Of a DNA stretch of 64,000 bases, positions 42,987 through 51,774 are shown piece after piece (the stretch's first letter is position 1; each line of letters starts with the position of its first letter). The position numbers and the translations under genes are program-made. The stretch comes from Halobacillus_B rhizosphaerae (GTDB lineage: Bacteria > Bacillota > Bacilli > Bacillales > Halobacillaceae), in NCBI RefSeq assembly GCF_046719735.1, contig NZ_JAUTWQ010000015.1, positions 1 through 64,000 on the forward strand. Reading direction: 5' to 3'. The notes beneath the pieces were generated by a model. It had not been told where the DNA came from. It saw only the letters and a list, made by a program, of their open reading frames with translations, and did no database searches.

Positions 42987-44579
42987 ATGGAAACGAAAAC
43001 TTCCGTGCTCATCATTGGTGGTGGGTTATGTGGATTGTCAGCTGCGTTATTTTTAGCCAATCGTAATATAGACTGTATCGTCATTGAAAGGCATCGGACG
43101 ACTTCCATTCAATATAAGTTCAGTGGGATTTCTGCTCGGACTATGGAGTTGTATCGTCAGGTAGGAATTGAAAAAGAAATTAGAGAACAGCGGCAAAGAC
43201 AAGAATCCAATAATGTGATCATCGCTAAAAATTTGCAAGATAAGGATTATAGAATCATGGAAATTGAACAGGCGGACACTAGTCAGCTAAGTCCCATCCG
43301 TCACGCGACTTGTGAACAGGATCGACTAGAACCGATTTTAAAAGAAAAAGCGGTAGAACTAGGAGCGGATATTAGGTTCCATACAGAGGTTACTGATATA
43401 AGACAAGACAAGGATAAGGTGAAAGTATCGATTAAAAACCTAAGTAACCAGCAAACTTCGGATATTCATGCAGCTTATGTCATTGCCGCTGATGGGACAA
43501 ATGGTAAAACACGAGAAAGGTTAGGGGTCAATCGGCAAGGACCTGGTCTTCTACAGAATTGGTTAAATGTGATTTTTAATACTGATGTCGAACCTATGAT
43601 CAATGGCCACACTTTTACGGCTTCGATGTTAGAGGATATTAATGGTTCATTGGTACCTAGAGAAGGGTCAACACGGTGGTCGATGTCCGTACAGTATTTT
43701 CCTCAAAAGGGGGAAAAGCTAAGTGACTATAACGAGGAACGATGTAAGGAATTAATAAAAAAAGGAATGGGCCGGGATAAGGTGAAAGGAAACATTGTCG
43801 ATATTCGAAGTTGGGAAGCGGCTGCATGGATTGCCGAGCAGTTTGTAGTCGGGAGAACTTTTTTTATTGGGGATTCCGCCCATGTCATCCCTCCAACAGG
43901 CGGCTTTGGTGCTAATACTGGCATTCAAGATGCTTATAATCTTGCTTGGAAGCTGGGAGCAGTTATTAAAGGTCCAGCAGGTGAAGACTTACTAACGACC
44001 TATGAACAAGAACGACAACCCGTTGCTTATAAGACGATGCAGCAAGCGTTAGCACGACTGCAAGCTTGGTTTAAAGACCCGAGTAACAAACTTCCACCTG
44101 CAGAGAAAATCATTCCAGATAATTATGTGGTATTTGGGTATCGATATCAATCTGGTTGTCTTATTCCTGAAACTGGACAATTCAATCAAGAAATATTTGA
44201 AAATGCGAATAACCCGACAGCGGTACCTGGAGCACGGGCGCCACACCTGGACTTAAAGGGGAGTGGGGAAAGTGTTTCAACGATCGACTTATTCCTCGAT
44301 CAGTGGGTGATGCTTACTGGAGAAAACGGGGAAAAATGGGAAGAAGCTATACAGCAGTCCAAGTGGGCTAATCAAGTAGCAAGCTATAAGCTTGGACCCA
44401 ATGGGGACTTAAACGATGGAGGGAAATTTTTAGAAACCTATACGATTGAAAAAGATGGAGCGGTTCTAATCCGTCCTGACGGTTTCATTGCCTGGAGGTC
44501 TATGCAAATGAAAGATCATCCTGCTGAACTGATGGACGAAGTATTTGAACGTTTATTCTATGTACAAGAAAAAGATTAA
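42987..44579 (+). CDS. FAD-dependent aromatic monooxygenase (class A)
   Basis: A 530-aa flavoprotein hydroxylase. The FAD dinucleotide-binding fold is SVLIIGGGLCGLSAALFLANR (GxGxxG near residues 12-17), followed by the AADGTNGKTRERLG region that links FAD and NADPH. The GDSAHVIPPTGGFGANTGIQDAYNLAWKL motif then contacts the FAD ribityl/pyrophosphate. A C-terminal thioredoxin-like domain fits the length of the PheA/TfdB/RdmE group. It hydroxylates an aromatic or polyketide substrate with NAD(P)H and O2; the substrate is unknown. AAGGAG precedes the ATG. The DUF6220-type gene follows 39 bases downstream. Confidence 0.9.
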   Translation: METKTSVLIIGGGLCGLSAALFLANRNIDCIVIERHRTTSIQYKFSGISARTMELYRQVGIEKEIREQRQRQESNNVIIAKNLQDKDYRIMEIEQADTSQLSPIRHATCEQDRLEPILKEKAVELGADIRFHTEVTDIRQDKDKVKVSIKNLSNQQTSDIHAAYVIAADGTNGKTRERLGVNRQGPGLLQNWLNVIFNTDVEPMINGHTFTASMLEDINGSLVPREGSTRWSMSVQYFPQKGEKLSDYNEERCKELIKKGMGRDKVKGNIVDIRSWEAAAWIAEQFVVGRTFFIGDSAHVIPPTGGFGANTGIQDAYNLAWKLGAVIKGPAGEDLLTTYEQERQPVAYKTMQQALARLQAWFKDPSNKLPPAEKIIPDNYVVFGYRYQSGCLIPETGQFNQEIFENANNPTAVPGARAPHLDLKGSGESVSTIDLFLDQWVMLTGENGEKWEEAIQQSKWANQVASYKLGPNGDLNDGGKFLETYTIEKDGAVLIRPDGFIAWRSMQMKDHPAELMDEVFERLFYVQEKD

Positions 44580-44618
44580 AACGGTTTAGGGTTTGTAAGA
44601 ATAAAGAGGAGGGACAAT

Positions 44619-45071
44619 ATGGAGAAATTATCTAGTTCCAAGAATAATCTAATGCAAGATCCAGTCCTGTCGAAGAGTACAAAATATGGACGGTATCTTT
44701 TTCTAGGGGCAGCCATTATTTTTGTGGTGTGTATCGTCACTCAGGTTTTCCTAGCCGGAATGGCCGTATTTGTAGACCCTGTAAACTGGTCTAAGCACGT
44801 GGCCTTCGTAAGGATTTTTAATTTTCTTCCTCTACTCATGCTCCTTTTTGCCATTATAGGAAAATTAGGGAAAGATCTTTATTCAGTGACCACCGCAATG
44901 ATCATAATGATTGTGCTTCAATATATCACCGCAAACCTTACAGATGTAGTGCCTTATTTATCAGCTTTACATGTAATATTCGCGCTTATGTTGTTTGGTG
45001 CCTCCACGAATACAGTACGAATGAGTTGGAAAAAGATAACAGTGAAAGATTCCATCCAAACGGGTGGATAG
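44619..45071 (+). CDS. Four-helix membrane protein, DUF6220-like
   Basis: A 150-aa membrane protein with four hydrophobic helices (FLGAAIIFVVCIVTQVFLAG, FNFLPLLMLLFAIIG, TAMIIMIVLQYITANL, LHVIFALMLFG). The QVFLAGMAVF motif and conserved His (SKHVAF, ALHVIFA) resemble DUF6220 proteins. AGAGGAGGG lies 8 bases before the ATG. It is cotranscribed with the monooxygenase. Function unknown; paired His residues in helices could hint at haem or quinone binding, but this is a guess. Confidence 0.7.
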   Translation: MEKLSSSKNNLMQDPVLSKSTKYGRYLFLGAAIIFVVCIVTQVFLAGMAVFVDPVNWSKHVAFVRIFNFLPLLMLLFAIIGKLGKDLYSVTTAMIIMIVLQYITANLTDVVPYLSALHVIFALMLFGASTNTVRMSWKKITVKDSIQTGG

Positions 45072-45073
45072 AG

Positions 45074-45101
45074 AAGACAGGTAGATTGCCTGTCTTTTTT
45101 T
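45074..45101 (+). terminator. Terminator of the monooxygenase unit
   Basis: AAGACAGG-TAGATTG-CCTGTCTT followed by a T-run, directly behind the membrane-protein gene. Confidence 0.9.
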
Positions 45102-45316
45102 GATCCACCTCTCTAGATTTATACTTTTGTAGTTAATGGCACGTTATAACAGGCGTTTATCTGTCTGTTTTGGGTTTACTAAGAATGGATTTAATCAATT
45201 TCTCAGGCTATATTAGATAAAGAAGCCCAGGCAAGTGTGAGTATTCATTCCATTATACTCATAAGTACGCGAAGAACATGAATTAAGGTTAATCAAAAAT
45301 GTTGAGGATGAAGGAT

Positions 45317-46780
45317 ATGACCATACGTAAACGTCTCTTTATATCAAATGCAGCTATGATTCTCATGCCAATTATTATGTTAATTCTTTATGTTATTTTA
45401 CTTAACTTATTTTTTGGGAATGAGCTACGCACCTTTACCAATCAATTTCATCAAGGGTGGAAGTCTCAGCCAGCTGTGGAAGATAATGAAACCTTTACTA
45501 ATCTTAAGAAAACAGCTTCTCTCCATTCCGAGAAGTTAATCACAAAGGCTTATCTTGACCCTTTATCTGATAATTTGCAACAAGATCATTCAGGTATCGT
45601 TGTCCGAAAAGAAAATCAAGTGGTGTACCAATCTGAAATTCTTGAAAATACCATGGGTGAAAAGCTGCCATCTTTCGGGAACGAAGGCTACAATCCGATG
45701 GTATGGGCAGGGCATCACCAGTATTCAATAAGACAGCATGACTTTTTCTTCAAAGATGGTACAAAAGGCTCTGTGTATCTGATTAATAAAAACGAGCGTT
45801 TTTTTCACTTTGCTCGCAGGTTCTTCCCTATGATTTTTATTGGCATATTTCTAATTGTGGTGCTTACGAATATCATCCTTTCTTATCTCATGGCGCGGCG
45901 CATTCTACAACCAGTCAGGCAATTATCAGAGGCTGCTGATAAAATAAGTGAAGGTAACCTGGACTTTTACATGGAGTCGAAGAATAAAGATGAGCTAGGA
46001 AAATTGGTGAATACGTTTGACGATATGAGAGGAAAGTTAAAAGAATCACTGGAACTCAGGGAACACTATGAAAATAATCGTAAAGAGCTGATTGCGAGTA
46101 TTTCCCATGATTTAAAAACCCCGCTCACCTCTATCCGTGGCTATGTAGAGGGGATTCAAGACGGAGTTGCTAAAACAGAGGATAAACTGGAACGGTATTT
46201 AGGTACCATTCGTAGTAAAGCCGAGTATATGGACCGCCTTATAAATGAATTGTTTCTTTATTCAAAGCTTGACTTAAAAAAAGAGCCATTCAATTTTGAA
46301 AAGGTCAAAATATCGCCATTCATAGAAGATTATGTAGAAGAATTGAAGTTTGAATTAGCTCAGGAAAATGTACAAGTATCATTAAATGTTCAAAAGACTG
46401 CTCATGCGATTGTTTCAATAGATCGGAACAAGATGATCCGTGTGTTGAATAATATCTTAAATAATAGTGTGAACTATGTGGAAAATGGAAAAGGACGTAT
46501 AGAAATCGATGTGAATGAGCAGGAAGAAACGGTCATGATAAGAATTAGTGACAATGGCTCAGGTGTATCTATGGAAGAGATTTCGAATATTTTCAACCGT
46601 TTTTATCGCAGTGACCCATCAAGAAGTTCTAAAACAGGCGGAAGCGGCTTAGGCTTGGCCATTGCCTTACAGATCATAAAAGCTCACGGTGGTGAAATTT
46701 GGGCTGAAAATGGCTTGGAGCATGGTCTAAGTATTGTATTTACACTTCCGAAAATGGATGGAGAAGGTGAGAGTCTATGA
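45317..46780 (+). CDS. Two-component sensor histidine kinase
   Basis: A 487-aa membrane kinase. A first helix (AAMILMPIIMLILYVILLNLF) and a second one (MIFIGIFLIVVLTNIILSYL) flank an extracytoplasmic sensor of about 130 residues. HAMP (MARRILQPVRQLSEAADKIS), HisKA with the phospho-acceptor His in ISHDLKTPLTSIRGYVEG, and HATPase_c (NNILNNSVNYVENG, ISDNGSGV, GGSGLGLAI) follow. The ATG at 45317 is preferred because TTGAGG is 9 bases upstream; ATG 45299 is also in frame. Its TGA overlaps the ATG of the response regulator (ATGA). Confidence 0.92.
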   Translation: MTIRKRLFISNAAMILMPIIMLILYVILLNLFFGNELRTFTNQFHQGWKSQPAVEDNETFTNLKKTASLHSEKLITKAYLDPLSDNLQQDHSGIVVRKENQVVYQSEILENTMGEKLPSFGNEGYNPMVWAGHHQYSIRQHDFFFKDGTKGSVYLINKNERFFHFARRFFPMIFIGIFLIVVLTNIILSYLMARRILQPVRQLSEAADKISEGNLDFYMESKNKDELGKLVNTFDDMRGKLKESLELREHYENNRKELIASISHDLKTPLTSIRGYVEGIQDGVAKTEDKLERYLGTIRSKAEYMDRLINELFLYSKLDLKKEPFNFEKVKISPFIEDYVEELKFELAQENVQVSLNVQKTAHAIVSIDRNKMIRVLNNILNNSVNYVENGKGRIEIDVNEQEETVMIRISDNGSGVSMEEISNIFNRFYRSDPSRSSKTGGSGLGLAIALQIIKAHGGEIWAENGLEHGLSIVFTLPKMDGEGESL

Positions 46781-47463
46781 AGCGGATCTTAATTATCGAA
46801 GATGAACGAAGTATCGCGGAATTAGAAAGAGATTATTTAGAGATCGAAGGATTTGAAGTGAAATTAAAAGGGGACGGTCATTCAGGACTAAAAGCTATGG
46901 AAGAAGAAGACTTTCAGTTAATCTTATTGGATTTAATGCTGCCTGAAGTGAGCGGATTTGATTTATGTAAGACTATACGAAAGAAAACGGATATCCCTAT
47001 ACTTATGGTAACAGCCAAGAATGAAGATATTGATAAAGTTCGAGGGTTGGGATTGGGAGCGGATGATTATATTGTCAAACCCTTTAGCCCAAGTGAGCTG
47101 GTAGCAAGGGTGAAAGCACATTTAGCAAGATATGAGCGGTTAATTCGGAAAGACAGCCCCGAGGATGAAGTTCATATTCGTGAACTTACGATCAATCGTA
47201 CCTCGAGACAAGTATTTATTCAAGGTCATGAAGTCCAGTTAAGAGCCCGGGAGTTTGATTTACTTACCTTTCTAGCGATACATCCTAATCAAGTCTTTAG
47301 TAAAGAGCATCTCTTTGAGCGGATCTGGGGGATTGATGCAATGGGGAATACTTCGACGGTTACAGTCCATGTGAGAAAAATACGTGAGAAAATCGAATCT
47401 GATCCCGCATCCCCAGCCTTTATTGAAACGGTTTGGGGAGCAGGATATCGTTTTAAGAGATAA
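46777..47463 (+). CDS. OmpR family response regulator
   Basis: A 228-aa regulator with a receiver domain and a C-terminal winged helix. The phospho-acceptor Asp is in LLDLMLPEVSG, the acidic pocket is IIEDE, and the Thr/Lys switch residues are in MVTAKNEDID and YIVKPFSPSELVARV. The DNA-binding end reads LRAREFDLLTFLAIHPNQVFSKEHL and TVTVHVRKIREKIE. It is coupled to the kinase. Target genes are unknown; the direct repeat at 42891 is one place to look. Confidence 0.94.
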   Translation: MKRILIIEDERSIAELERDYLEIEGFEVKLKGDGHSGLKAMEEEDFQLILLDLMLPEVSGFDLCKTIRKKTDIPILMVTAKNEDIDKVRGLGLGADDYIVKPFSPSELVARVKAHLARYERLIRKDSPEDEVHIRELTINRTSRQVFIQGHEVQLRAREFDLLTFLAIHPNQVFSKEHLFERIWGIDAMGNTSTVTVHVRKIREKIESDPASPAFIETVWGAGYRFKR

Positions 47464-47875
47464 CTTTAATCTGTTCAAATAATATGTAAAAATGTAACAA
47501 ATTTAAGGTCGGATGAATAAAGGGGGAAACCTAATAGAGCGTCCTCTGAAAACCTCAAGAATCCCTGCAGATAAACCCGAACGATGGGAGTGGTCTTCCT
47601 TCATTGTTCGGGTTTAATCATGTTTAAGAGCCTTCTTTATTAGCCTCTATAAGTAAGTTCCCTAGTTAATAAACTTTTAATAATTGGTTAAGGGGGAGTT
47701 TAGAAGTGCCCGTTACAATAGAATTTGTAAGATGGTTAACCAAAAAATGATGTTGAAGGTCTCATTTAACTTAATTCGATGGAGAGTGCCCTTCAAATTA
47801 TTTTTATACCGAGCTGGCTCTTGTCATGGCACAAACTAGTACAGCAAATTCATAAAAAATTAGGAGTTGATTAAT
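47464..47875 (+). other. 412-bp stretch with a terminator and two tiny overlapping ORFs
   Basis: Besides the terminator at 47573-47617 it contains a 14-codon frame at 47706-47750 (GTG start, AGGGGGAG 7 bases upstream, MPVTIEFVRWLTKK). This overlaps by TGATG a 30-codon frame at 47747-47839 (MMLKVSFNLIRWRVPFKLF...). Both lie just ahead of the SHOCT gene and may be leader peptides, or chance. No known protein is recognised. Confidence 0.35.
47573..47617 (+). terminator. Terminator of the two-component operon
   Basis: AAACCCGAACGATG pairs with CATTGTTCGGGTTT, with an inner GGGAG/CTTCC pairing. It is followed by TTTAAT, so the U-tract is weak. Confidence 0.75.
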
Positions 47876-48097
47876 GTGCATGAATGGGGATTTTTCCCAC
47901 CGTTTGGTTTCTTCTTCTTTCTTTTATTTCTTGGTTTCTTTATCACCAATATCATCATGTGGAGACGCAGAAGGTGGGGGTGTTCTTACGGTCCGGACCA
48001 AAGAGGAGGCCGAGCAATTCTTGAGAGACGTTTAGCTTCAGGAGAAATTGATGTGGATGAATATAAGAGATTAAAGGCAGTTTTCGAGGAAGACTAA
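47876..48097 (+). CDS. SHOCT domain small membrane protein
   Basis: A 73-aa protein with one membrane helix (FGFFFFLLFLGFFITNIIMW), a basic patch (RRRRWG) and a C-terminal SHOCT motif (GGRAILERRLASGEIDVDEYKRLK). The GTG at 47876 is 9 bases after AGGAG and gives MHEWGFFPPFG; a TTG at 47867 abuts the ribosome site and is unlikely. SHOCT helices usually bind other proteins. It is downstream of the two-component system but behind a terminator. Confidence 0.8.
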   Translation: MHEWGFFPPFGFFFFLLFLGFFITNIIMWRRRRWGCSYGPDQRGGRAILERRLASGEIDVDEYKRLKAVFEED

Positions 48098-48258
48098 GTA
48101 GAATGGAAGACTATGCAGGAGTCCTTTAATAAATTCAGCAGCCACCCATACAATGATGACTGCTGTTTTATTACCGGAAGTATGTGGTGCCGTGGCATTT
48201 GTTCACATGATGCTCAGGGTATGGACGTCCAGTATTAAATAACCTTTTAAATCCATTA

Positions 48259-48297
48259 GCCTCTCACAAGTTCACTGGAACTTGTGAGAGGCTTTTT
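48259..48297 (+). terminator. Terminator, repeat type A second copy
   Basis: GCCTCTCACAAGTTC (48259-48273) pairs perfectly with GAACTTGTGAGAGGC (48278-48292), then TTTTT. It shares CCTCTCA.AAGTTCA and its complement with the hairpin at 32673-32708. Confidence 0.9.
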
Positions 48298-48371
48298 ATT
48301 CTAGGATTCACTAAGATTCATCTTCATTTTAAGCTGGGCATAGATAATTTTTCCACCTTACTTAAATGATA

Positions 48372-48400
48372 TTGACCAATGTGGTCATTGGTGCTATTCT
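48372..48400 (+). promoter_or_regulatory. Promoter of the TetR-ABC operon
   Basis: TTGACC at 48372-48377, 17 bases, TATTCT at 48395-48400. Two TetR-type operators flank it. Confidence 0.75.
48373..48387. promoter_or_regulatory. TetR operator 1
   Basis: TGACC-AATGT-GGTCA overlaps the -35 box. The same TGACC-N5-GGTCA architecture recurs at 48406-48420. Confidence 0.8.
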
Positions 48401-48405
48401 TTAAA

Positions 48406-48420
48406 TGACCAGATTGGTCA
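48406..48420. promoter_or_regulatory. TetR operator 2
   Basis: TGACC-AGATT-GGTCA overlaps the predicted transcription start. Two operators 33 bases apart place TetR on nearly the same DNA face. Confidence 0.8.
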
Positions 48421-48447
48421 AATGAGCAACGGAGGGAGAGTGCAGTC

Positions 48448-49068
48448 ATTAATTCAAATTTCCATAAATTAATCAATGAGAAGAAAGAGCTAATTATTAA
48501 CGCATCGATCAAGGAATTCGTTCAAAATGGATTTGATAAAGCTTCCACAAACAACATTGTCAAAGAAGCACAAATCTCGAAGGGCTCATTATTTAATTAT
48601 TTTAATAACAAGAGAGATCTTTATGTTTATTTAATTGATTACAGCGTGCAAATGATTGAGCAGCTTTATGAACACATAGATTTAACAGAAAGGGATATTT
48701 TTAAAAGACTCGAAAATATTGGAATACAGAAATTGTACATTCACAATAAATTCCCTCACGTCTTTGATTTCCTTGCGAAGTGTGTCCAGGAGGATTCTCC
48801 TGAAGTAAAGGATACGATTAAGAGTAAAGTGGATGAAGTCTATGCGCGAGGCACAAAGATTATCTATCAGGATATCGATTATTCCAAGTTCCGTGAAGAC
48901 CTGGATATTGAAAGGGCGATTGAAATTCTGAATTGGACGATGTTCGGATTTGGGGATAAAGTCATTCAGCAAATCAGCAGCTTTGAAAACATGAGGGAAT
49001 TCGGAGAGCAGTATCTCAAAGAATGGGAGTATTACGCGGAAATACTAAAACTCAGCTTCTATAAATAA
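48448..49068 (+). CDS. TetR family repressor (ATT start likely)
   Basis: A 206-aa regulator. The DNA-binding domain reads KKELIINASIKEFVQNGFDK, ASTNNIVKEAQISKGSLFNYF, NNKRDLYVYL, which is a complete TetR helix-turn-helix; the C-terminal ligand domain follows. No ATG, GTG or TTG in frame lies before it: the first GTG in frame, at 48646, would remove the whole HTH. ATT at 48448 (then NSNFHKLINEKKE) is about 9 bases after GGAGGGAG at 48431-48438 and is the best start. It is likely autoregulated by the two operators upstream and controls the ABC genes. Confidence 0.85.
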   Translation: MNSNFHKLINEKKELIINASIKEFVQNGFDKASTNNIVKEAQISKGSLFNYFNNKRDLYVYLIDYSVQMIEQLYEHIDLTERDIFKRLENIGIQKLYIHNKFPHVFDFLAKCVQEDSPEVKDTIKSKVDEVYARGTKIIYQDIDYSKFREDLDIERAIEILNWTMFGFGDKVIQQISSFENMREFGEQYLKEWEYYAEILKLSFYK

Positions 49069-49155
49069 GGTTAGAATAAAACACGTCTTGAGAGTGAACG
49101 ATTCGCAGCCAGAACAGTCCATAGGAGATTAATACTTGAATGGGAGTGGAGTGTT

Positions 49156-50037
49156 ATGTCGGAATTTGTGAATATTCAGGGGTTACAAAAGAAGTTCGGT
49201 AAATTTCAGGCATTGAGTGACGTCACATTTACGGTAAACGCTGGAGAAGTGGTTGGTTTTATTGGTCCTAATGGTGCTGGTAAATCGACGACCATCCGTA
49301 TTTTACTTGGAATTATTAAGCGAGATGAAGGTACGGCAGAAATATTTGGGAAGGACGTGTGGAAAGACAGCCTGGAGATTCATAAACGTATTTCCTACGT
49401 TCCTGGAGACGTCAACTTGTGGGGGAACTTGAGTGGTGGGGAAATTATCGACTTGTTCCTGAAACTGCATGGAGGGGGAGACAAGGAAAAACGTGATGAT
49501 TTAATTAAACGGTTTGAGCTGGATCCAAAGAAAAAAGCCAAGGGATATTCGAAAGGGAATCGCCAGAAGGTTGGCCTGATCGCGGCCTTAGCTGCTGAAT
49601 CGGATTTATACATTTTTGATGAACCGACTTCAGGACTTGATCCTTTAATGGAGGCCATTTTTCAGGAAGAAGTGGAAAAACTCAAAGCAGCAGGGAAATC
49701 CATTCTGTTGTCCTCTCATATATTGAGTGAAGTAGAGCGCTTGGCGGACAGGGTGGTTATCATTCGCCAGGGGGAGATCGTGGAGGAAGGCAGTCTAGAG
49801 GAATTGCGCCATTTGACTCGGTCCACCATTACGATAGCAACAGAAAGGGATGTAGCTGAAATGGCCGGGGTGAAGGGCGTGTTTAATTTTGAGCAAAAGG
49901 GTCAACAAGCAATCTTTTCGGCGGAGCATCAATACCTCGATGATATTTTGAGGGAAGCAAGCAAGCTCGGGGTGAAGAAGTTTGAATCGGTGCCGCCTAC
50001 GCTTGAAGATTTGTTCATGCGCCATTATGAAGGGTAA
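49156..50037 (+). CDS. ABC exporter ATP-binding protein
   Basis: A 293-aa ABC ATPase of the drug/antibiotic exporter (DrrA/CcmA-like) type. Walker A is GPNGAGKSTTIRILLG, the signature region is GYSKGNRQKVGLIAAL (variant of LSGGQ), Walker B is LYIFDEPTSGLDPLME and the switch His lies in LLSSHILSEVERLADR. The signature SKGNRQK is a common variant in this family. It follows the TetR gene and precedes the permease, so the three form an exporter operon. Confidence 0.9.
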   Translation: MSEFVNIQGLQKKFGKFQALSDVTFTVNAGEVVGFIGPNGAGKSTTIRILLGIIKRDEGTAEIFGKDVWKDSLEIHKRISYVPGDVNLWGNLSGGEIIDLFLKLHGGGDKEKRDDLIKRFELDPKKKAKGYSKGNRQKVGLIAALAAESDLYIFDEPTSGLDPLMEAIFQEEVEKLKAAGKSILLSSHILSEVERLADRVVIIRQGEIVEEGSLEELRHLTRSTITIATERDVAEMAGVKGVFNFEQKGQQAIFSAEHQYLDDILREASKLGVKKFESVPPTLEDLFMRHYEG

Positions 50038-50063
50038 TCGGCTTGAAAGGGGGAGGAAATACG

Positions 50064-51677
50064 ATGGAAGAGAAAATTGCACGTTGGCCTATACTGTTCC
50101 TGCTCTACCTTAAACGCGATTGGAAAAAAATCATGGTCTGGGTGTTCGGTCTTGGGTTATTCTCCGCGGCTTACGTACCTGCTTTTCAAGAAATCGGGAA
50201 AGGGCAGGGGTTTGCGGGCATGTATGAAACGCTCAAGAATCCAGCGATGATCGCTATGGTAGGACCGACACCGGTGGAAAACGCTGCGGGTTATACGTTG
50301 GGGGCTATGTATTCTCATGAAATGCTGTTGTTCTGTGGCTTGTTTGCCATGGTCATAGCTGCTCTACACGTAGTCAGCCACACTCGAAAAGAGGAAAATC
50401 TCGGCCTCACTGAAATCGTGCGCTCCTTTCAAATCGGACGTCAGGCAAACTCTTTTGCCGTAATAATGGAAGTGGTGTTGATCAACGTCCTATTAGCTCT
50501 GTTTATCAGCGGTGTAATGATGAGCTTTGGAGCAGAGACGATTACGGTGGGAGGATCCCTTTTATTCGGCGCTTCCATTGGAATGGCTGGGGTTATCGGT
50601 GCCGGCATTGCTCTCGTTATGGCGCAGGTAATGCCTGCTTCCTCAGGAGCTACAGGTTCAGCACTTGGAATGATCGGTTTACTTTACATTATTCGGGCGG
50701 GAACAGACGTCTCCAATGTGGATCTGTCCATGTTAAATCCGATGGGGTGGACCTATTTAACCTATCCCTTTACGGAAAATCACTGGAGTCCGTTAATGTT
50801 TGCCTTCCTTTTCATTGTAGTCATGCTGATCCTTGCCTTTACCCTTGAAGGGGCCAGAGATGTGGGAGCCGGTTATCTGCCTGAAAGAGAAGGACGAGAA
50901 AGAGCGAGGAAATCATTATTGTCTGTTCGCGGATTAATGATCAGGCTAAACAAAGGCGTGATCATTAGCTGGTTGATTACCTTTGGGGTGTTGGGAGCTG
51001 CCTATGGTTCCATTTATGGTGACATGCAAACTTTTCTGGAGAGTAGTGAAATCGTGCAGCGGATGTTTACGCATTCAGGAGCATCCATTGAAGAATCATT
51101 CACAGGGACGATCATGATGGTCCTGATTGGTTTAGTTTCCATTTTACCCATTGTTTTAGTAAACAAACTTTATGCTGAAGAGAGCCGTTCGCACTTAAAC
51201 CAGCTTTATGCGACAAGAGTTTCGCGCAGTCAGTTTTACTGGACGACTCTTGGTTTAGCCATGACTGCCAGCTTAGCCGGAATATTATTAGCAGCTGCCA
51301 GCCTTGGCGGGACAGCCATTTCAGTCATGGGAGAGCAATCAACAATGGGGATGATTGACTTTCTTGCAGCCGGCTATAACTTTCTGCCCTCCGTGTTATT
51401 CTTTACTGGTTTAGCGGCATTAGCTCTCGGCTGGGCACCAAAACTAGGGAAAGTGGTGTATATCTATCTTGCCTATTCCTTTTTACTAAACTATTTCGGA
51501 GGTATATTAGACTTGCCAGAATGGTTTTCAAATACAGCCATCCAAAGCTGGATCCCAAGATTGCCTCTGGAACATTTTGATATGTCCATATTTGTTGGGA
51601 TCACTGTGATCAGCATAGCTTTCATGGTCCTAGGATTCTTTGGTTATAGCCGTCGTGATTTGGTAGAAGGGGCTTAA
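50064..51677 (+). CDS. ABC exporter permease, polyketide-antibiotic exporter type
   Basis: A 537-aa membrane protein with about 12 hydrophobic helices in two similar halves (WPILFLLYLKRDWKKIMVW and GLMIRLNKGVIISWLI begin them). This matches the COG3559-type exporters of polyketide antibiotics. The ATG at 50064 follows GGGGGAGG by 7 bases and is preferred over the one at 50043. It would pair with the ATPase to export an unknown drug or lipid, under the TetR regulator. Confidence 0.86.
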   Translation: MEEKIARWPILFLLYLKRDWKKIMVWVFGLGLFSAAYVPAFQEIGKGQGFAGMYETLKNPAMIAMVGPTPVENAAGYTLGAMYSHEMLLFCGLFAMVIAALHVVSHTRKEENLGLTEIVRSFQIGRQANSFAVIMEVVLINVLLALFISGVMMSFGAETITVGGSLLFGASIGMAGVIGAGIALVMAQVMPASSGATGSALGMIGLLYIIRAGTDVSNVDLSMLNPMGWTYLTYPFTENHWSPLMFAFLFIVVMLILAFTLEGARDVGAGYLPEREGRERARKSLLSVRGLMIRLNKGVIISWLITFGVLGAAYGSIYGDMQTFLESSEIVQRMFTHSGASIEESFTGTIMMVLIGLVSILPIVLVNKLYAEESRSHLNQLYATRVSRSQFYWTTLGLAMTASLAGILLAAASLGGTAISVMGEQSTMGMIDFLAAGYNFLPSVLFFTGLAALALGWAPKLGKVVYIYLAYSFLLNYFGGILDLPEWFSNTAIQSWIPRLPLEHFDMSIFVGITVISIAFMVLGFFGYSRRDLVEGA

Positions 51678-51728
51678 CCCTTTAAGGTATATAGTGATAA
51701 GCTTGCCTTCTTTATAGAAAAATTCAAC

Positions 51729-51772
51729 CCAATCGATGTGAAAAGCCTTCTATCACATCGATTGGTTTTTTT
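51729..51772 (+). terminator. Terminator of the TetR-ABC operon
   Basis: CCAATCGATGTGA pairs perfectly with TCACATCGATTGG across an 11-nt loop, followed by seven T. Confidence 0.95.
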
Positions 51773-51774
51773 GC

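Larger units (their letters stand above)
48098..48447 (+). other. 350-bp stretch ahead of the TetR gene
   Basis: It contains a hairpin CAGCAG/CTGCTG with TTTTATT (48137-48172), the type-A terminator hairpin (48259-48297) and the TetR promoter with two operators (48372-48420). No gene is visible. Confidence 0.6.

Noticed and set aside
48646..49068. GTG start for the TetR gene at 48646
   Set aside because: It removes the whole DNA-binding domain, which is intact in the same frame upstream.
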